The notes below the pieces were generated by a model that made no database searches, had not been told where the DNA came from, and was given only the letters and a program-made list of their open reading frames with translations. Both the position numbers and the translations under genes were made by a program. From Paraclostridium sordellii (GTDB lineage: Bacteria > Bacillota > Clostridia > Peptostreptococcales > Peptostreptococcaceae): a stretch of DNA of 64,000 nucleotides. The stretch's first letter is position 1, and every line of letters begins with the position of its first letter. Below, one piece after another: positions 45,629 through 54,902 of this stretch. The DNA is taken from assembly GCF_000953675.1 (NCBI RefSeq), contig NZ_LN679998.1:2091963-2155962 (forward strand). The letters are read 5' to 3'.

Positions 45629-47251
45629 TTATCTCCTTATAAACTTTTGTCTATTTATAATCTTAAATAATATAAATATAGTTATAAATATTACCAATAC
45701 GACAATAACAAATTTAATAACTATATTATTTATATTTTTTATAAGTTTATTAAATGTTTTATTATTTTCAGCTTTTGTTATTGATTTTGATTTATCGTAA
45801 CTTGACTCTATATTGTTATTATTTGATTTTATTTTTATATCATCTATATTTATATAATTAATATTTTTCTTTAAATCTAAAAAACTTAAATTTTCTGATT
45901 TAAAATAGTCTATACATTTTTTCAAATAATTTATATCTATATTTGGATTAAAGTAAAAACCTCCAGTATATCCTCGTACCATAGATAGTTTATAGTAATT
46001 ATACTTGATTTTATCTAATGATAATTTATCTTCACTAGATAGTTGTCCCAAGTTTTCAGGGATTATTGTGTTAAATTTTTCACTATCATTTATTATATAT
46101 GGAAATGTACTTATCTCAAAAATATCATTATTATTTTGATATCTGCCTATATATGTTGATATGTATTTTTTAATCTCTTTATATCCTTCTTGAGTCATGG
46201 CATTTTTTTGTGATTCAAACCCTAATGGATATATACCATTTTCAATACATATTCTTATCCCACTTAATAGCCTATCTTTGATATATATGTTTAAATCTTT
46301 ATTATGACTATTTAATACTTTTTCATTATAAAACTCATAATCTATTTTTTTTGATTCATCTTTTATATTATGTGAATATCCATTTAATATTACACTTCCA
46401 CCCTTTTCTTGCATATGTTTTATAGTATTTAAAAGTTTATCATCTATCATAATAAGTTTATTACTATTTTTTTCTATAATTGTAGGTGTTAGAGATATTA
46501 TAAATGGAATATTTTCTTCATATAGATAGTTAGATATTTCTTCTAACTTAACTGTATCTGAAAAAGGGTTTACATCTTCTATCTCTACAAATATTTTATT
46601 CTCAACAAAAGAATTTTTTTCAAAAAAATCATTTAAAGTATCTTCAAATATATAAGACTCATACATGTCCCAATTAGATATATAATATAAGTTCTTTTCT
46701 TTTAATATAAATGGATAAGTATTGTATCCATCACTCATTGTAGAAATAACTTTACTTTTTGTAGATGTTTTTACTAAGTTATAGTTATTTTTATTTTCTA
46801 AAATTATATTTTTATCCCCGTAATCCAAATTTGTTATATTGTTATTTTTACCTATATATTTTATTTGAAATTTATTATTTTTATATTCTAATAAATTTTC
46901 AATTTTATCCCCTATCCAGTATATATTTTTATTAGTACTTACGAAATCTTCCATAAACATTTTATTATCTATGTTATTATTTATATTTATAACGAATAGA
47001 TAATCATAATTATTTAAATCTCCTTTTTTATAATCATTTATATTTATACTTTTTACTTCTTTATTAAATACATATAATAATTCATTAAGGTGATTTACTG
47101 TATTAATATTAGATTTCAAATTTGTTTTCGTTTCATATACTATTAGAGTTTTTTTATTTATACTATCATCGGCATAAATTAAATTTGAACTTAGTGTAAT
47201 TACACTTAATGTAAATATTATAGATATTATTACTTTTCTTTTAAACATCAT
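45629..47251 (-). CDS. DUF2334 polysaccharide deacetylase-like exported protein (YdaL-type)
   Basis: A 540-residue exported protein with signal peptide (about 1-28 of the chosen start), a central DUF2334 polysaccharide deacetylase-like domain (VEIEDVNPFSD, then GGSVILNGYSHN and YPLGFESQKNAMT) and a C-terminal membrane segment. DUF2334 proteins relate to NodB deacetylases, but here metal-site residues appear only partly kept (HN instead of a full HxxxH), so activity is unsure. The start is the ATG at 47251 behind GAGGAGCT, overlapping the end of the upstream GGDEF-like gene by 11 nt; this suggests translational coupling. Confidence 0.82.
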   Translation of the reverse strand: MMFKRKVIISIIFTLSVITLSSNLIYADDSINKKTLIVYETKTNLKSNINTVNHLNELLYVFNKEVKSININDYKKGDLNNYDYLFVININNNIDNKMFMEDFVSTNKNIYWIGDKIENLLEYKNNKFQIKYIGKNNNITNLDYGDKNIILENKNNYNLVKTSTKSKVISTMSDGYNTYPFILKEKNLYYISNWDMYESYIFEDTLNDFFEKNSFVENKIFVEIEDVNPFSDTVKLEEISNYLYEENIPFIISLTPTIIEKNSNKLIMIDDKLLNTIKHMQEKGGSVILNGYSHNIKDESKKIDYEFYNEKVLNSHNKDLNIYIKDRLLSGIRICIENGIYPLGFESQKNAMTQEGYKEIKKYISTYIGRYQNNNDIFEISTFPYIINDSEKFNTIIPENLGQLSSEDKLSLDKIKYNYYKLSMVRGYTGGFYFNPNIDINYLKKCIDYFKSENLSFLDLKKNINYINIDDIKIKSNNNNIESSYDKSKSITKAENNKTFNKLIKNINNIVIKFVIVVLVIFITIFILFKIINRQKFIRR

Positions 47252-48089
47252 ATTGTAGCTCCTCTTGTACATATGTTTTATATTCAATAGGAGACTTTAT
47301 GTCTTTTTTATATTCTACTGCTGCTATTTTTGTATCTATACTTATATAGTTTTTATTATTTTTTAAGCTTAAGCTAATATCACTTATACCTATTTTTATT
47401 CTTTCTTTTACTATATTGGCACCATCTTCCCCTGTGTTTGGCATTATAATAGCTATAGTATCATTTTCTATTGTATATCTTTCATCTTCAATTCTTGTAG
47501 ATTTTGTAATTACATTACTTATATCTTTCATTAGTTTATTAGTCTTGGACTCTCCAAGTATTTTCTTTGTTTCTTTATAATATGGTAACTTTACAAGCAT
47601 TAAAGTAAGTTCAGTTTTATGTCTTTTAGCCTTACTAATTTCTCTTTCTAAATTCATATAAAATGCTTTTACATTTAATAAGCCTGTGTCTTCATGTATA
47701 GTAACTAAGTTTTCATATTCTCTTTCTAGTTTAACGTTTGATTTCTGGAGATTATTTATGTTATTTGTAAATTTTCCAGTTGTATAAGATACTATTGGCA
47801 TAAATATCATCCATAAATAAGAAATATATGTTATTTCTACACCATTGTTTAAGCTTATGTAAAATATATATGCAGCATATATAAATATAGCTATAGATGT
47901 AGCTATAAGCCCTAATATGATTCCTCCTGTATAAGTTATCATTATATTAAAAAATGTTATGCAAAACATCACAAAGCTTATACTTTGTATTTGAAACTTT
48001 GAATTAAATATAAATAACATTGTAATTATAAATAATTCTAATATCAATCCTAGAAAATACCCATCTATTTTTTTAGATATTCTATTCAT
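47241..48089 (-). CDS. Membrane protein with degenerate GGDEF domain, predicted c-di-GMP receptor (YdaK/PssE-type)
   Basis: A 282-residue protein with four to five membrane segments (residues about 12-102), a short coiled linker and a GGDEF-fold domain starting DTGLLNVKAFYMNLERE. The catalytic signature is lost: ENDTI occupies the GGDEF position at 208-212. The inhibitory-site motif RxxD is intact as RIED (199-202), exactly five residues before it. This pattern is that of c-di-GMP receptors such as Bacillus YdaK. It leads the exopolysaccharide operon, so c-di-GMP binding probably activates the glycosyltransferase. AAGGAGGAGC precedes the ATG. Confidence 0.85.
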   Translation of the reverse strand: MNRISKKIDGYFLGLILELFIITMLFIFNSKFQIQSISFVMFCITFFNIMITYTGGIILGLIATSIAIFIYAAYIFYISLNNGVEITYISYLWMIFMPIVSYTTGKFTNNINNLQKSNVKLEREYENLVTIHEDTGLLNVKAFYMNLEREISKAKRHKTELTLMLVKLPYYKETKKILGESKTNKLMKDISNVITKSTRIEDERYTIENDTIAIIMPNTGEDGANIVKERIKIGISDISLSLKNNKNYISIDTKIAAVEYKKDIKSPIEYKTYVQEELQYDV

Positions 48090-48149
48090 ATAGTAGCTCC
48101 TCCTTTTTTAATCTTATTGTAAACTTATTACTATCTAATTTTTCCCATA

Positions 48150-48190
48150 TAAAAAGGTATTGATTCTTAAATATATCAATACCTTTTTTA
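48150..48190 (-). terminator. Terminator of the iron-transport/MATE operon
   Basis: AAAAAGGTATTGAT and ATCAATACCTTTTT pair around a loop, 60 nt after the MATE stop. Confidence 0.85.
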
Positions 48191-48255
48191 TATTATAACA
48201 TATAAAATCAAAAAAAATTGATTTTATATGTTACTATAATTTTTATTTTTCTAGA

Positions 48256-49596
48256 CTATATTCTTCTAATTTTAATATCCCTTATCAAAAATAATCCCAC
48301 TACAATCATAGCCCCTAAATCCGCAATTGGCTGAGACATCCAAACTCCATCTAAACCATATATTTTTGGCACAACTAAAATAACCGGAATTAAAATTATA
48401 ACTTGCCTTAATAAACCTAAAACCATAGAAACCTTCGCACTTCCAATGGACTGAAAATAAACCGTTCCTAAAATCGAGATTCCTATTATAGGTAAGGTTA
48501 TACTGTAAATTTTAATTCCATTTAATGCTAATGATATAAGCTTATCATCATTTGTAAATATTCCAATAAACTTTTCTGGATAAATCTTAATTAATACAAA
48601 TCCCAAAGTTAATATGATAGTTCCAGCAATTATAGCACTAAATAAGACCTTTCTAGCTCTATCATATTCCTTAGCACCATAGTTATAAGCAATTATAGTC
48701 TGCATACCTTGGCTTAATCCAAATACAGGCATTAAAAACATTAAACAAATAGAAGTTATAGCTGCCATAGCACCTATTGATAAATCTCCACCATATATCT
48801 TCAATACTCTATTAGTTACTAAGTGAATAGAGCCGGATGCAAGTTCCATAAAAAATGGAGTTAAAGCTATTACTATAATAGGTTTTAAAATATTAAATTT
48901 AATTTTGATGTTTTTTACCTTTAGTTTTAAATTAGATTTGCCCCTTGTAAAGTAATGCATCGACCAAATACAAATTACTAATTGGCATATAATAGTCCCT
49001 ATAGCTGCTCCTTGTATTCCCATATCAAACCAAAATATAAATATAGGATCTAGTATTAAGTTTAATATACAGCTTACTATCATCATATTTGCCGCTAACT
49101 TTGGTCTACCATCAGCTCTTATAGCACTATTTAGGGCAAATCCAGGCAAATTAAACCATGCTCCAAATAATATTACACTCATGTATTCTTTTGCGTATTT
49201 TAAAGTATCATTACTCGCGCCAAATATGTAGAGTATATCTTCTAAAAAAATTGTGCCTATTACCATTATAGATATCCCTACAATTAACTCTAATAAAAAT
49301 GTATTACCTAATATCTTTTCAGCTTCTTCTTTATTTCCTTCTCCTAGCTTTATAGATATATTAGTACTTCCACCAACTGCAATTGCTACACAAAATGCAC
49401 CTAAAATTGTAAATAGCGGCATAGTAACCCCTAGACCAGATATAGCTAGTGCTCCTACATCTTTAATAGAGCCTATAAAGGCTCTATCTACTGTATTGTA
49501 TAAAGATGCTACCATCATAGCTAATATAGCAGGGACAGAGTATTTTAATAATAATTTACTTATTTTTTCTTCTTTTAAAGTTTGTTGATTTTCCAT
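48256..49596 (-). CDS. MATE family efflux transporter
   Basis: A 446-residue, 12-segment exporter of the MATE family. Typical features are KYSVPAILAMMVASLYNTVDR at the start, GAFCVAIAVGGSTNISIKLGEG, LNLILDPIFIFW in the middle and GLSQGMQTIIAYNYGAK in the second half. It is coupled to Na+ or H+ and usually exports cationic drugs or metabolites. It begins 9 nt after the iron-ABC ATPase gene, so it is part of the Fur-box operon. A role in exporting a siderophore or iron-linked metabolite is a guess from that position. Confidence 0.9.
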   Translation of the reverse strand: MENQQTLKEEKISKLLLKYSVPAILAMMVASLYNTVDRAFIGSIKDVGALAISGLGVTMPLFTILGAFCVAIAVGGSTNISIKLGEGNKEEAEKILGNTFLLELIVGISIMVIGTIFLEDILYIFGASNDTLKYAKEYMSVILFGAWFNLPGFALNSAIRADGRPKLAANMMIVSCILNLILDPIFIFWFDMGIQGAAIGTIICQLVICIWSMHYFTRGKSNLKLKVKNIKIKFNILKPIIVIALTPFFMELASGSIHLVTNRVLKIYGGDLSIGAMAAITSICLMFLMPVFGLSQGMQTIIAYNYGAKEYDRARKVLFSAIIAGTIILTLGFVLIKIYPEKFIGIFTNDDKLISLALNGIKIYSITLPIIGISILGTVYFQSIGSAKVSMVLGLLRQVIILIPVILVVPKIYGLDGVWMSQPIADLGAMIVVGLFLIRDIKIRRI

Positions 49597-49605
49597 AACT
49601 CTCTC

Positions 49606-50391
49606 CTATATAACCATATCATATGTTATACACACTGGTTTTTGAGTTCTAGGATCATTAACTATTTCAGCATCTATATTAAATAGTTCTTTAAGATTTT
49701 CTTTCGTCATAACCTCGTATGCGCTCCCTTGGCATACAACTTCACCTTTTTTTACACCTATCATGTGATCTGCGAATCTAGCTGCATTGTTAAGTTCATG
49801 TATTACCATAACTATAGTTGTCCCTTGTTTTTTATTTAATTCTTCTAATAACTTTAACACTTCTAATTGATGAGCTAGATCTAGGTATGTTGTTGGCTCA
49901 TCAAGTATAAGTATGTCTGTTTGCTGCGCCAAAGCCATTGCTATCCAAGCCCTTTGTCTTTGACCTCCAGATAAATCTTGTATAGATCTTTCTCTAAATT
50001 CTTCTATTCCAGTTGATTTTAATGCCCATGTAACTATATCTTTATCTTCCCTTTTTAATTTTCCAAACCCTTTTTGATGAGGGAATCTACCATAAGCAAT
50101 TAATTCTTCTACTGTTAGCCCACTTGGTGCTTGAGGACTTTGAGGCAAAACAGCCATCATTTTTGCTAAATCCCTTGGATTTTGCTCTTTTATATTTTTA
50201 TCATTTACATATATATCTCCACTTTTAGGTTTTATAATTCTAGCTATAGTTTTTAATATAGTAGATTTTCCACATCCATTTGAACCTATTATAGTAGTTA
50301 TTTTCCCTTTTGGTATTTCTAAATTCAAATCTTTAACTATATCTAAATTTCCATAGGAAATATTTAAGTTCTTAGTACTTATGCAATTCAT
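49606..50391 (-). CDS. Iron/siderophore ABC transporter ATP-binding protein
   Basis: A 261-residue ATPase of the FhuC/FecE type. Walker A GSNGCGKST (near 37), Q-loop LPQSPQAPSG, signature LSGGQRQRAWIA, Walker B ILILDEPTTYLD and the H-loop VMVIHELNNAARFAD are complete. It powers import with the two upstream FecCD-type permeases. The ATG follows GGAGAACATT; the gap to the permease is 30 nt. Confidence 0.95.
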   Translation of the reverse strand: MNCISTKNLNISYGNLDIVKDLNLEIPKGKITTIIGSNGCGKSTILKTIARIIKPKSGDIYVNDKNIKEQNPRDLAKMMAVLPQSPQAPSGLTVEELIAYGRFPHQKGFGKLKREDKDIVTWALKSTGIEEFRERSIQDLSGGQRQRAWIAMALAQQTDILILDEPTTYLDLAHQLEVLKLLEELNKKQGTTIVMVIHELNNAARFADHMIGVKKGEVVCQGSAYEVMTKENLKELFNIDAEIVNDPRTQKPVCITYDMVI

Positions 50392-50421
50392 AATGTTCTC
50401 CTTTTCAGTTGTTATTTTTAT

Positions 50422-51438
50422 CTAATCTGCCAACATAAGATAAATAAAGTATGGAACTCCTATTACAGATACAACTATTCCCACAGGAAGTTCCATAGGA
50501 GCTATTATATTTCTAGCTATAGTATCTCCTACTAACAATATTAAACTTCCAACTAATGCTGCAGTTGGAATTAGTTTTTTATGTTTTGGCCCAACCAGTT
50601 TTCTAGCTATGTGAGGAGCTATTAACCCTAAAAATGCAATGCTTCCTGCTACTGAAGTTGCTACTCCAGCTAAAATCACTGCATATATTATTAATTTTCT
50701 TCTTTCTTTTTCAACTTCTACTCCTAAACCTGTGGCTACTTCATCACCTAAATTTAGTGCATCTAAATATCTTGATTTGTAAATTGTAAGTATTACAAAA
50801 ATTAATATAAAAGGTAAAACAGCCAATACATATTTCCAACTTGCTCCCCATATACTTCCTGAAGTCCATGCCATTACTCTATTAAATTCTTGTGTAGTAA
50901 ATTTTAATTGAAATATTGTAAGTATTGATGTAAATGCTACATTTATTCCTATACCTATTAATAATAATCTAGAAGAATTTATACCGTTTTTCCATGCCAA
51001 TATATAAATTAAAAATGCTCCAAATATAGCTCCACTCAGTGCTACCAATGGCATTGTAAATATGGTCATATTACTTATTCCATCATATACGTTTCCATTC
51101 ATAATAAAAATATACACAACAACGAATAATGCTGCACCTGAATTTATACCTAATATTCCTGAATCTGCTAAATCGTTTTTAGTAACACCTTGCAAAATAG
51201 TACCTGCTATAGCTAAAGCTGTTCCCACTAATATTCCAATTACTATTCTAGGTAATCTTAACTTAAATATAGCAATTTCTTGACTTTTAGAACCTTGCCC
51301 TATTAAAGTTTTGATAACATCTGATGGAGCAATAGCTAGCGATCCTGTATTTAAACTAACTAAAAATGTAGTGATTATCAAAATCACTAAAATCCCTACA
51401 ACTAAAGTAAATTTTTTATTTTTATTTATGCTTATCAT
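50422..51438 (-). CDS. Iron/siderophore ABC transporter permease (FecCD family)
   Basis: A 338-residue permease with nine to ten membrane segments. FecCD landmarks are LRLPRIVIGILVGTALAIAGTILQGVTKN and the coupling-helix region GSIAFLGLIAPHIARKLVG, with IARNIIAPMELPVGIVVSVIGVPYFIYLM at the end. The start codon follows the stop of the other permease with no gap, so the two are co-translated and likely form a heterodimer. Confidence 0.95.
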   Translation of the reverse strand: MISINKNKKFTLVVGILVILIITTFLVSLNTGSLAIAPSDVIKTLIGQGSKSQEIAIFKLRLPRIVIGILVGTALAIAGTILQGVTKNDLADSGILGINSGAALFVVVYIFIMNGNVYDGISNMTIFTMPLVALSGAIFGAFLIYILAWKNGINSSRLLLIGIGINVAFTSILTIFQLKFTTQEFNRVMAWTSGSIWGASWKYVLAVLPFILIFVILTIYKSRYLDALNLGDEVATGLGVEVEKERRKLIIYAVILAGVATSVAGSIAFLGLIAPHIARKLVGPKHKKLIPTAALVGSLILLVGDTIARNIIAPMELPVGIVVSVIGVPYFIYLMLAD

Positions 51439-52452
51439 CTATTTTGTATCCTTTCTAACAAGGTATATAAACATAGGAACTCCTAATAATGCAGTTAAAG
51501 AACCTATTGGAGTTTCATATGGAGGATTAATCATTCTAGCTAAAATATCACTATATACTAGTAAAACAGAACCTAAAATCATTGAACTTGGTATTATAAA
51601 CTTATAATCTGCACCTACTACTCTTTTAGCTATTTGAGGAACTATTAATCCAACAAACACTATATTTCCTGCCACTGAAACAGATGCTCCAGTTAAAAGT
51701 ATTACTACTATTATGCTTATAAATCTTACTACATTTGTTTTTTGTCCTAATCCAATTGCAACTTCTTCCCCTAAACTTAAAATTGTTATTTTAGGTGCCA
51801 TAATCATAGCTCCTATTAATGCACTTCCTCCAACTATAGCTAAAAGCTTAACTCCTTCCCATTTAGCACTAACTAATCCTCCTGAAATCCAAAAGCTTAG
51901 CTGCTGAGACAAGTTAAAGTACATTGTTATTCCCATAGCCAAAGATATTAAAAGTGTACCTAATGCAGTTCCTGCAAGAGCAAGTTTTACCGGGTCAACT
52001 TTTCTTGAAGCCCTTGAACTTATAAAGTACACCAAAATTCCACTTATACTAGCTCCTAAAAAAGCAAATATCATAAGTCCAAAGCTTCCAATAACTAAGT
52101 TTTGGTTAATTCTTTGAACAACAAAAGCTACAGCTATCATAAATGTAGCCCCTTGTGTTATTCCCATAACAGATGGTTCTGCTATAGGGTTTCTAGTTAT
52201 TCCCTGCATTATAGCTCCTGCTACTGCTAAAAATCCTCCAACAAGTGTTGCTGCAATTGCTCTAGGTATTCTAACATCTCTAATTATTTTAGTATTTACA
52301 TCCCCGTTATCTATAAATAAACTTTGTATTATTGTTGATATATCTATGTTTTTAGCTCCTAGTGATATGGACATTACTATTCCAAATATAAGTAAGATAA
52401 TTCCTAAGCCCATAAAAATACATGCTAATGTTTTTTTGTTAAGTTTTTTCAT
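51439..52452 (-). CDS. Iron/siderophore ABC transporter permease (FecCD family)
   Basis: A 337-residue permease paired with the one downstream. It carries VRIPRAIAATLVGGFLAVAGAIMQGITRNPIAEPSVMG and GNIVFVGLIVPQIAKRVVG, the regions contacting the membrane channel and the ATPase. AGGAGGAGCG precedes the ATG, just after a 28-bp AT-only palindrome. Confidence 0.95.
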   Translation of the reverse strand: MKKLNKKTLACIFMGLGIILLIFGIVMSISLGAKNIDISTIIQSLFIDNGDVNTKIIRDVRIPRAIAATLVGGFLAVAGAIMQGITRNPIAEPSVMGITQGATFMIAVAFVVQRINQNLVIGSFGLMIFAFLGASISGILVYFISSRASRKVDPVKLALAGTALGTLLISLAMGITMYFNLSQQLSFWISGGLVSAKWEGVKLLAIVGGSALIGAMIMAPKITILSLGEEVAIGLGQKTNVVRFISIIVVILLTGASVSVAGNIVFVGLIVPQIAKRVVGADYKFIIPSSMILGSVLLVYSDILARMINPPYETPIGSLTALLGVPMFIYLVRKDTK

Positions 52453-52462
52453 CGCTCCTCCT

Positions 52463-52526
52463 TATTTAAATTTATATATAAATTTAAATAGTAGGTGACA
52501 AAAGGATTAGCCCTCTTACCACCTAC
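52463..52526. repeat. 28-bp AT-only palindrome and adjacent hairpin between SBP and permease genes
   Basis: 52463-52490 is a perfect palindrome centred on TATATATA. Next to it GTAGGTG (52491-52497) pairs with CACCTAC (52520-52526). Together they could form mRNA structures that protect the binding-protein message and lower permease expression. Confidence 0.6.
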
Positions 52527-52537
52527 TCTCTATACCT

Positions 52538-53485
52538 TTATTTATTTACAACTTTATCTTTTATTGATTCTAATAACAGTTCTCTTCCTATTGGATTATA
52601 TGCTTGACTAAAGTATGGACTTGAATCAAGTATTGTTACATTTCCATCTTTTACAGCTCTCATTTCTTTCCATACTGTGCTTTTTTCTAAGTCAGCTTTA
52701 TCTGACTCTGTACCTATAACTATTATGTGATCTGGGTCTATTTCTGTTAACCCTTCCATAGTAACTGTTGGTAAAGTTATGCTATCTTGCTTAGGCATAT
52801 TACTTGGTTGAGGTAATCCCATGTCAGTTTTTAATACTGTACCTATACCACCTTCAGTAAATACCATAAATTGGCCAGATGACGCTAATACTGTTAAGTA
52901 TGTTTTATCTTCTCCGTTAGCTTTCTTTATCTCATCCCCGACTTTTTTAGCCTTAGTGTAATAATCATCTAACCATTTTTGAGCATCTTTTTCTTGACCA
53001 AATAATTTAGCTACATCTTTAAATTTAGCTTCCCAATCATTTGATTTATCTTCTAACATAACTACTGGAGCTATTTCTTTTAATTGATCATATATTTTTT
53101 CTTGTCTTGGTGCCATTATTATTAAATCTGGATTAGATTGTAAAATTGCTTCTATATCCATAGTATCCATCATCGAATGTCCAACTACCTTTGCTTTTCC
53201 TAGTTTATCTTCTATGTAAGATGGAACTTTATCTGTTTTATATGAGTCTACGTTTGCAGTACCTACAGGGGTATGCCCTAGTAATACTAATTCTTCACTA
53301 CTTCCTGATATATCAACTATTCTCTTTGGATCTGTCGGTATCTTTACTTCCCCTTTTACTGATTGTACTACTCTAGTTTCTTCTTTTGTCTTTGTACTTT
53401 CACTGTTGCCTCCTGAACATCCAGTAACAAGACCAAGAGTAGCTATTGTTGCGCCTAATACTACTAATGATTTGAATCTTTTCAT
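52538..53485 (-). CDS. Iron/siderophore ABC transporter substrate-binding lipoprotein
   Basis: A 315-residue lipoprotein. The signal peptide MKRFKSLVVLGATIATLGLV ends in a lipobox TGC (Cys23), and a class III periplasmic-binding-protein fold follows, with KRIVDISGSSEELVLLGHTPVG, LIIMAPRQEKIYDQLKEIAPVV and PDHIIVIGTES. It captures ferric siderophore or heme-like ligand outside the cell for the FecCD permeases. It is first gene of the operon, behind a Fur-box region. A 85-nt structured gap separates it from the permeases, giving likely higher expression of this subunit. Confidence 0.93.
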   Translation of the reverse strand: MKRFKSLVVLGATIATLGLVTGCSGGNSESTKTKEETRVVQSVKGEVKIPTDPKRIVDISGSSEELVLLGHTPVGTANVDSYKTDKVPSYIEDKLGKAKVVGHSMMDTMDIEAILQSNPDLIIMAPRQEKIYDQLKEIAPVVMLEDKSNDWEAKFKDVAKLFGQEKDAQKWLDDYYTKAKKVGDEIKKANGEDKTYLTVLASSGQFMVFTEGGIGTVLKTDMGLPQPSNMPKQDSITLPTVTMEGLTEIDPDHIIVIGTESDKADLEKSTVWKEMRAVKDGNVTILDSSPYFSQAYNPIGRELLLESIKDKVVNK

Positions 53486-53513
53486 GTCATTCCCTCCAAA
53501 TTTGTCCTTTTTA

Positions 53514-53554
53514 TAATTATTATCATTATCTTCCGTTATTGATAATCACTATCA
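53514..53554. promoter_or_regulatory. Two adjacent Fur-box-like sequences
   Basis: GTTATTGATAATCACTATC (53535-53553) agrees with the 19-bp Fur consensus at 16 of 19 positions by my count and contains TGATA/TATCA. A second partial site AATTATTATCATTATC lies at 53514-53529. Iron-responsive repression of the ABC operon is expected. Confidence 0.82.
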
Positions 53555-53854
53555 TATATTTTATATTTTTATTATATCATGATTTTTTATGTCGTCAATA
53601 TTTTTTATATAATAAATTTTTAAAATTCTTTTTAATTTTAATTTAATTAAGCATTTTCATTTAATTTTTAATGTTTATACTTGTTTTAATTGGGATAAAT
53701 TTACAATAACCATAGAGGTTAATTAATATTTAAAGATATATTTTTATTTAATATATATAAAAAAGTAAATATATATTTACTGTAACTTTTAATTTTATAA
53801 TTATTCATACTTTTCAATCAAATATTATACTTATTTTTAAATTTTCAAAAAATA

Positions 53855-53884
53855 AAAACAGGCCAACTTAAAGTAAGCCTGTTT
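53855..53884 (-). terminator. Terminator of the TraX-like gene
   Basis: AAACAGGC and GCCTGTTT pair around an AT-rich loop, followed on the minus strand by a T-rich run. Confidence 0.75.
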
Positions 53885-53896
53885 AATACATAAAAT

Positions 53897-54604
53897 TTAC
53901 ATGTTTATAAAATTTGCTATTAATACAATTATTATTAAATGTATTGGATAAAACCAATAAAACATCCACTTTATAAATTTATTAGATATTCCTAGCTTCC
54001 CGTTATACATAAGTATTGGAATTATTGCAAATACCATCATCCATTGATAGTCCCATAAAAATGCAACTTCTATGAAATTTGGTCCTATAAATCCAATTAT
54101 ACCTGCTAAACTAAATACAATATAAGCTAATGTCATAGCAACTTTTTTCTCTCTTAAGAAGTAAAATATTAATACCATTCCTACTCCATATAAAGATGCT
54201 TCTGTAAATAATCCTAATACTCCAAAAGATATAGCTAATATAATATTTATAATTCTCTTTTTAGAACCTTTTTGACTTAGTTTTGCTTGTTCTATCATAC
54301 TTAACATTGCAATTGCAAAACCTAGTGATAAGAATATATTATTGTGTATTTTAAATAATAGATCTACTATTATCATTAATATTCCCATAGAGAAAATTCT
54401 TTGCATATATCTATATTTACTTCTTGTATGATAAAATCCTTCTACTATTAGGTAGAAAAATATAGGCGCTGCCAGTTTTCCTAAATATCCAAACCATATA
54501 GGCACTTGATTGTTTAATGCTACATTCATATAAGTATAAATATGATCCATAGCCATAAATATGATAGCCATAATTTTTAATGTAAAATTGCTAAATAGTT
54601 TCAT
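53897..54604 (-). CDS. TraX family integral membrane protein
   Basis: A 235-residue protein with about eight membrane segments. The TraX signature is IMAIIFMAMDHI (residues 10-21), followed by GYLGKLAAPIFFYLIVEGFYHTRS. TraX from F plasmid acetylates pilin, and chromosomal homologues are widespread in Firmicutes without a known target; acyltransfer to a surface polymer is possible. AGGAGG precedes the ATG. No conjugation genes are near, so it is not a mobile-element marker here. Confidence 0.85.
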   Translation of the reverse strand: MKLFSNFTLKIMAIIFMAMDHIYTYMNVALNNQVPIWFGYLGKLAAPIFFYLIVEGFYHTRSKYRYMQRIFSMGILMIIVDLLFKIHNNIFLSLGFAIAMLSMIEQAKLSQKGSKKRIINIILAISFGVLGLFTEASLYGVGMVLIFYFLREKKVAMTLAYIVFSLAGIIGFIGPNFIEVAFLWDYQWMMVFAIIPILMYNGKLGISNKFIKWMFYWFYPIHLIIIVLIANFINM

Positions 54605-54827
54605 GTTTTTCCTCCTGTAATAATCTTTGATAATATATTATTATTTTTCTCTACTTTTTACTATTGATTTACATTACACTAGGCTTACAAATTTGAAATG
54701 TATGGTTTATGTATTTTTTGTGTTTATTATAAGCTTAATTTACACAATATATTTAAAAGATATATTTTGAATTTATTATTTTTTAGTTTAATTAAATTAA
54801 GTCAAGTTCATATTTACTTTGCTAAAA

Positions 54828-54856
54828 TTTACTTTATTTAATTTTTATGTTATACT
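54828..54856 (+). promoter_or_regulatory. Predicted gltS promoter
   Basis: TTTACT (54828-54833), 17 nt and TATACT (54851-54856), ending about 46 nt before the ATG. Confidence 0.6.
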
Positions 54857-54902
54857 ATTTTAATACTCAATAATGCAAATCATAAGTAAAGGAGTGATAT
54901 TA

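Larger units (their letters stand above)
53486..53896. other. 411-nt region upstream of the iron-transport operon
   Basis: It contains the Fur boxes and promoter (53514-53580), about 270 nt of AT-rich sequence without a recognised element, and the TraX-like gene terminator. Confidence 0.55.

Noticed and set aside
48090-48255. c-di-GMP riboswitch or T-box upstream of the exopolysaccharide operon
   Set aside because: The region contains only the terminator of the MATE gene and a short AT-rich leader.
53897-54604. TraX homologue as sign of a conjugative element
   Set aside because: No other transfer, integrase or relaxase gene is nearby; chromosomal TraX-like proteins are common in Firmicutes.
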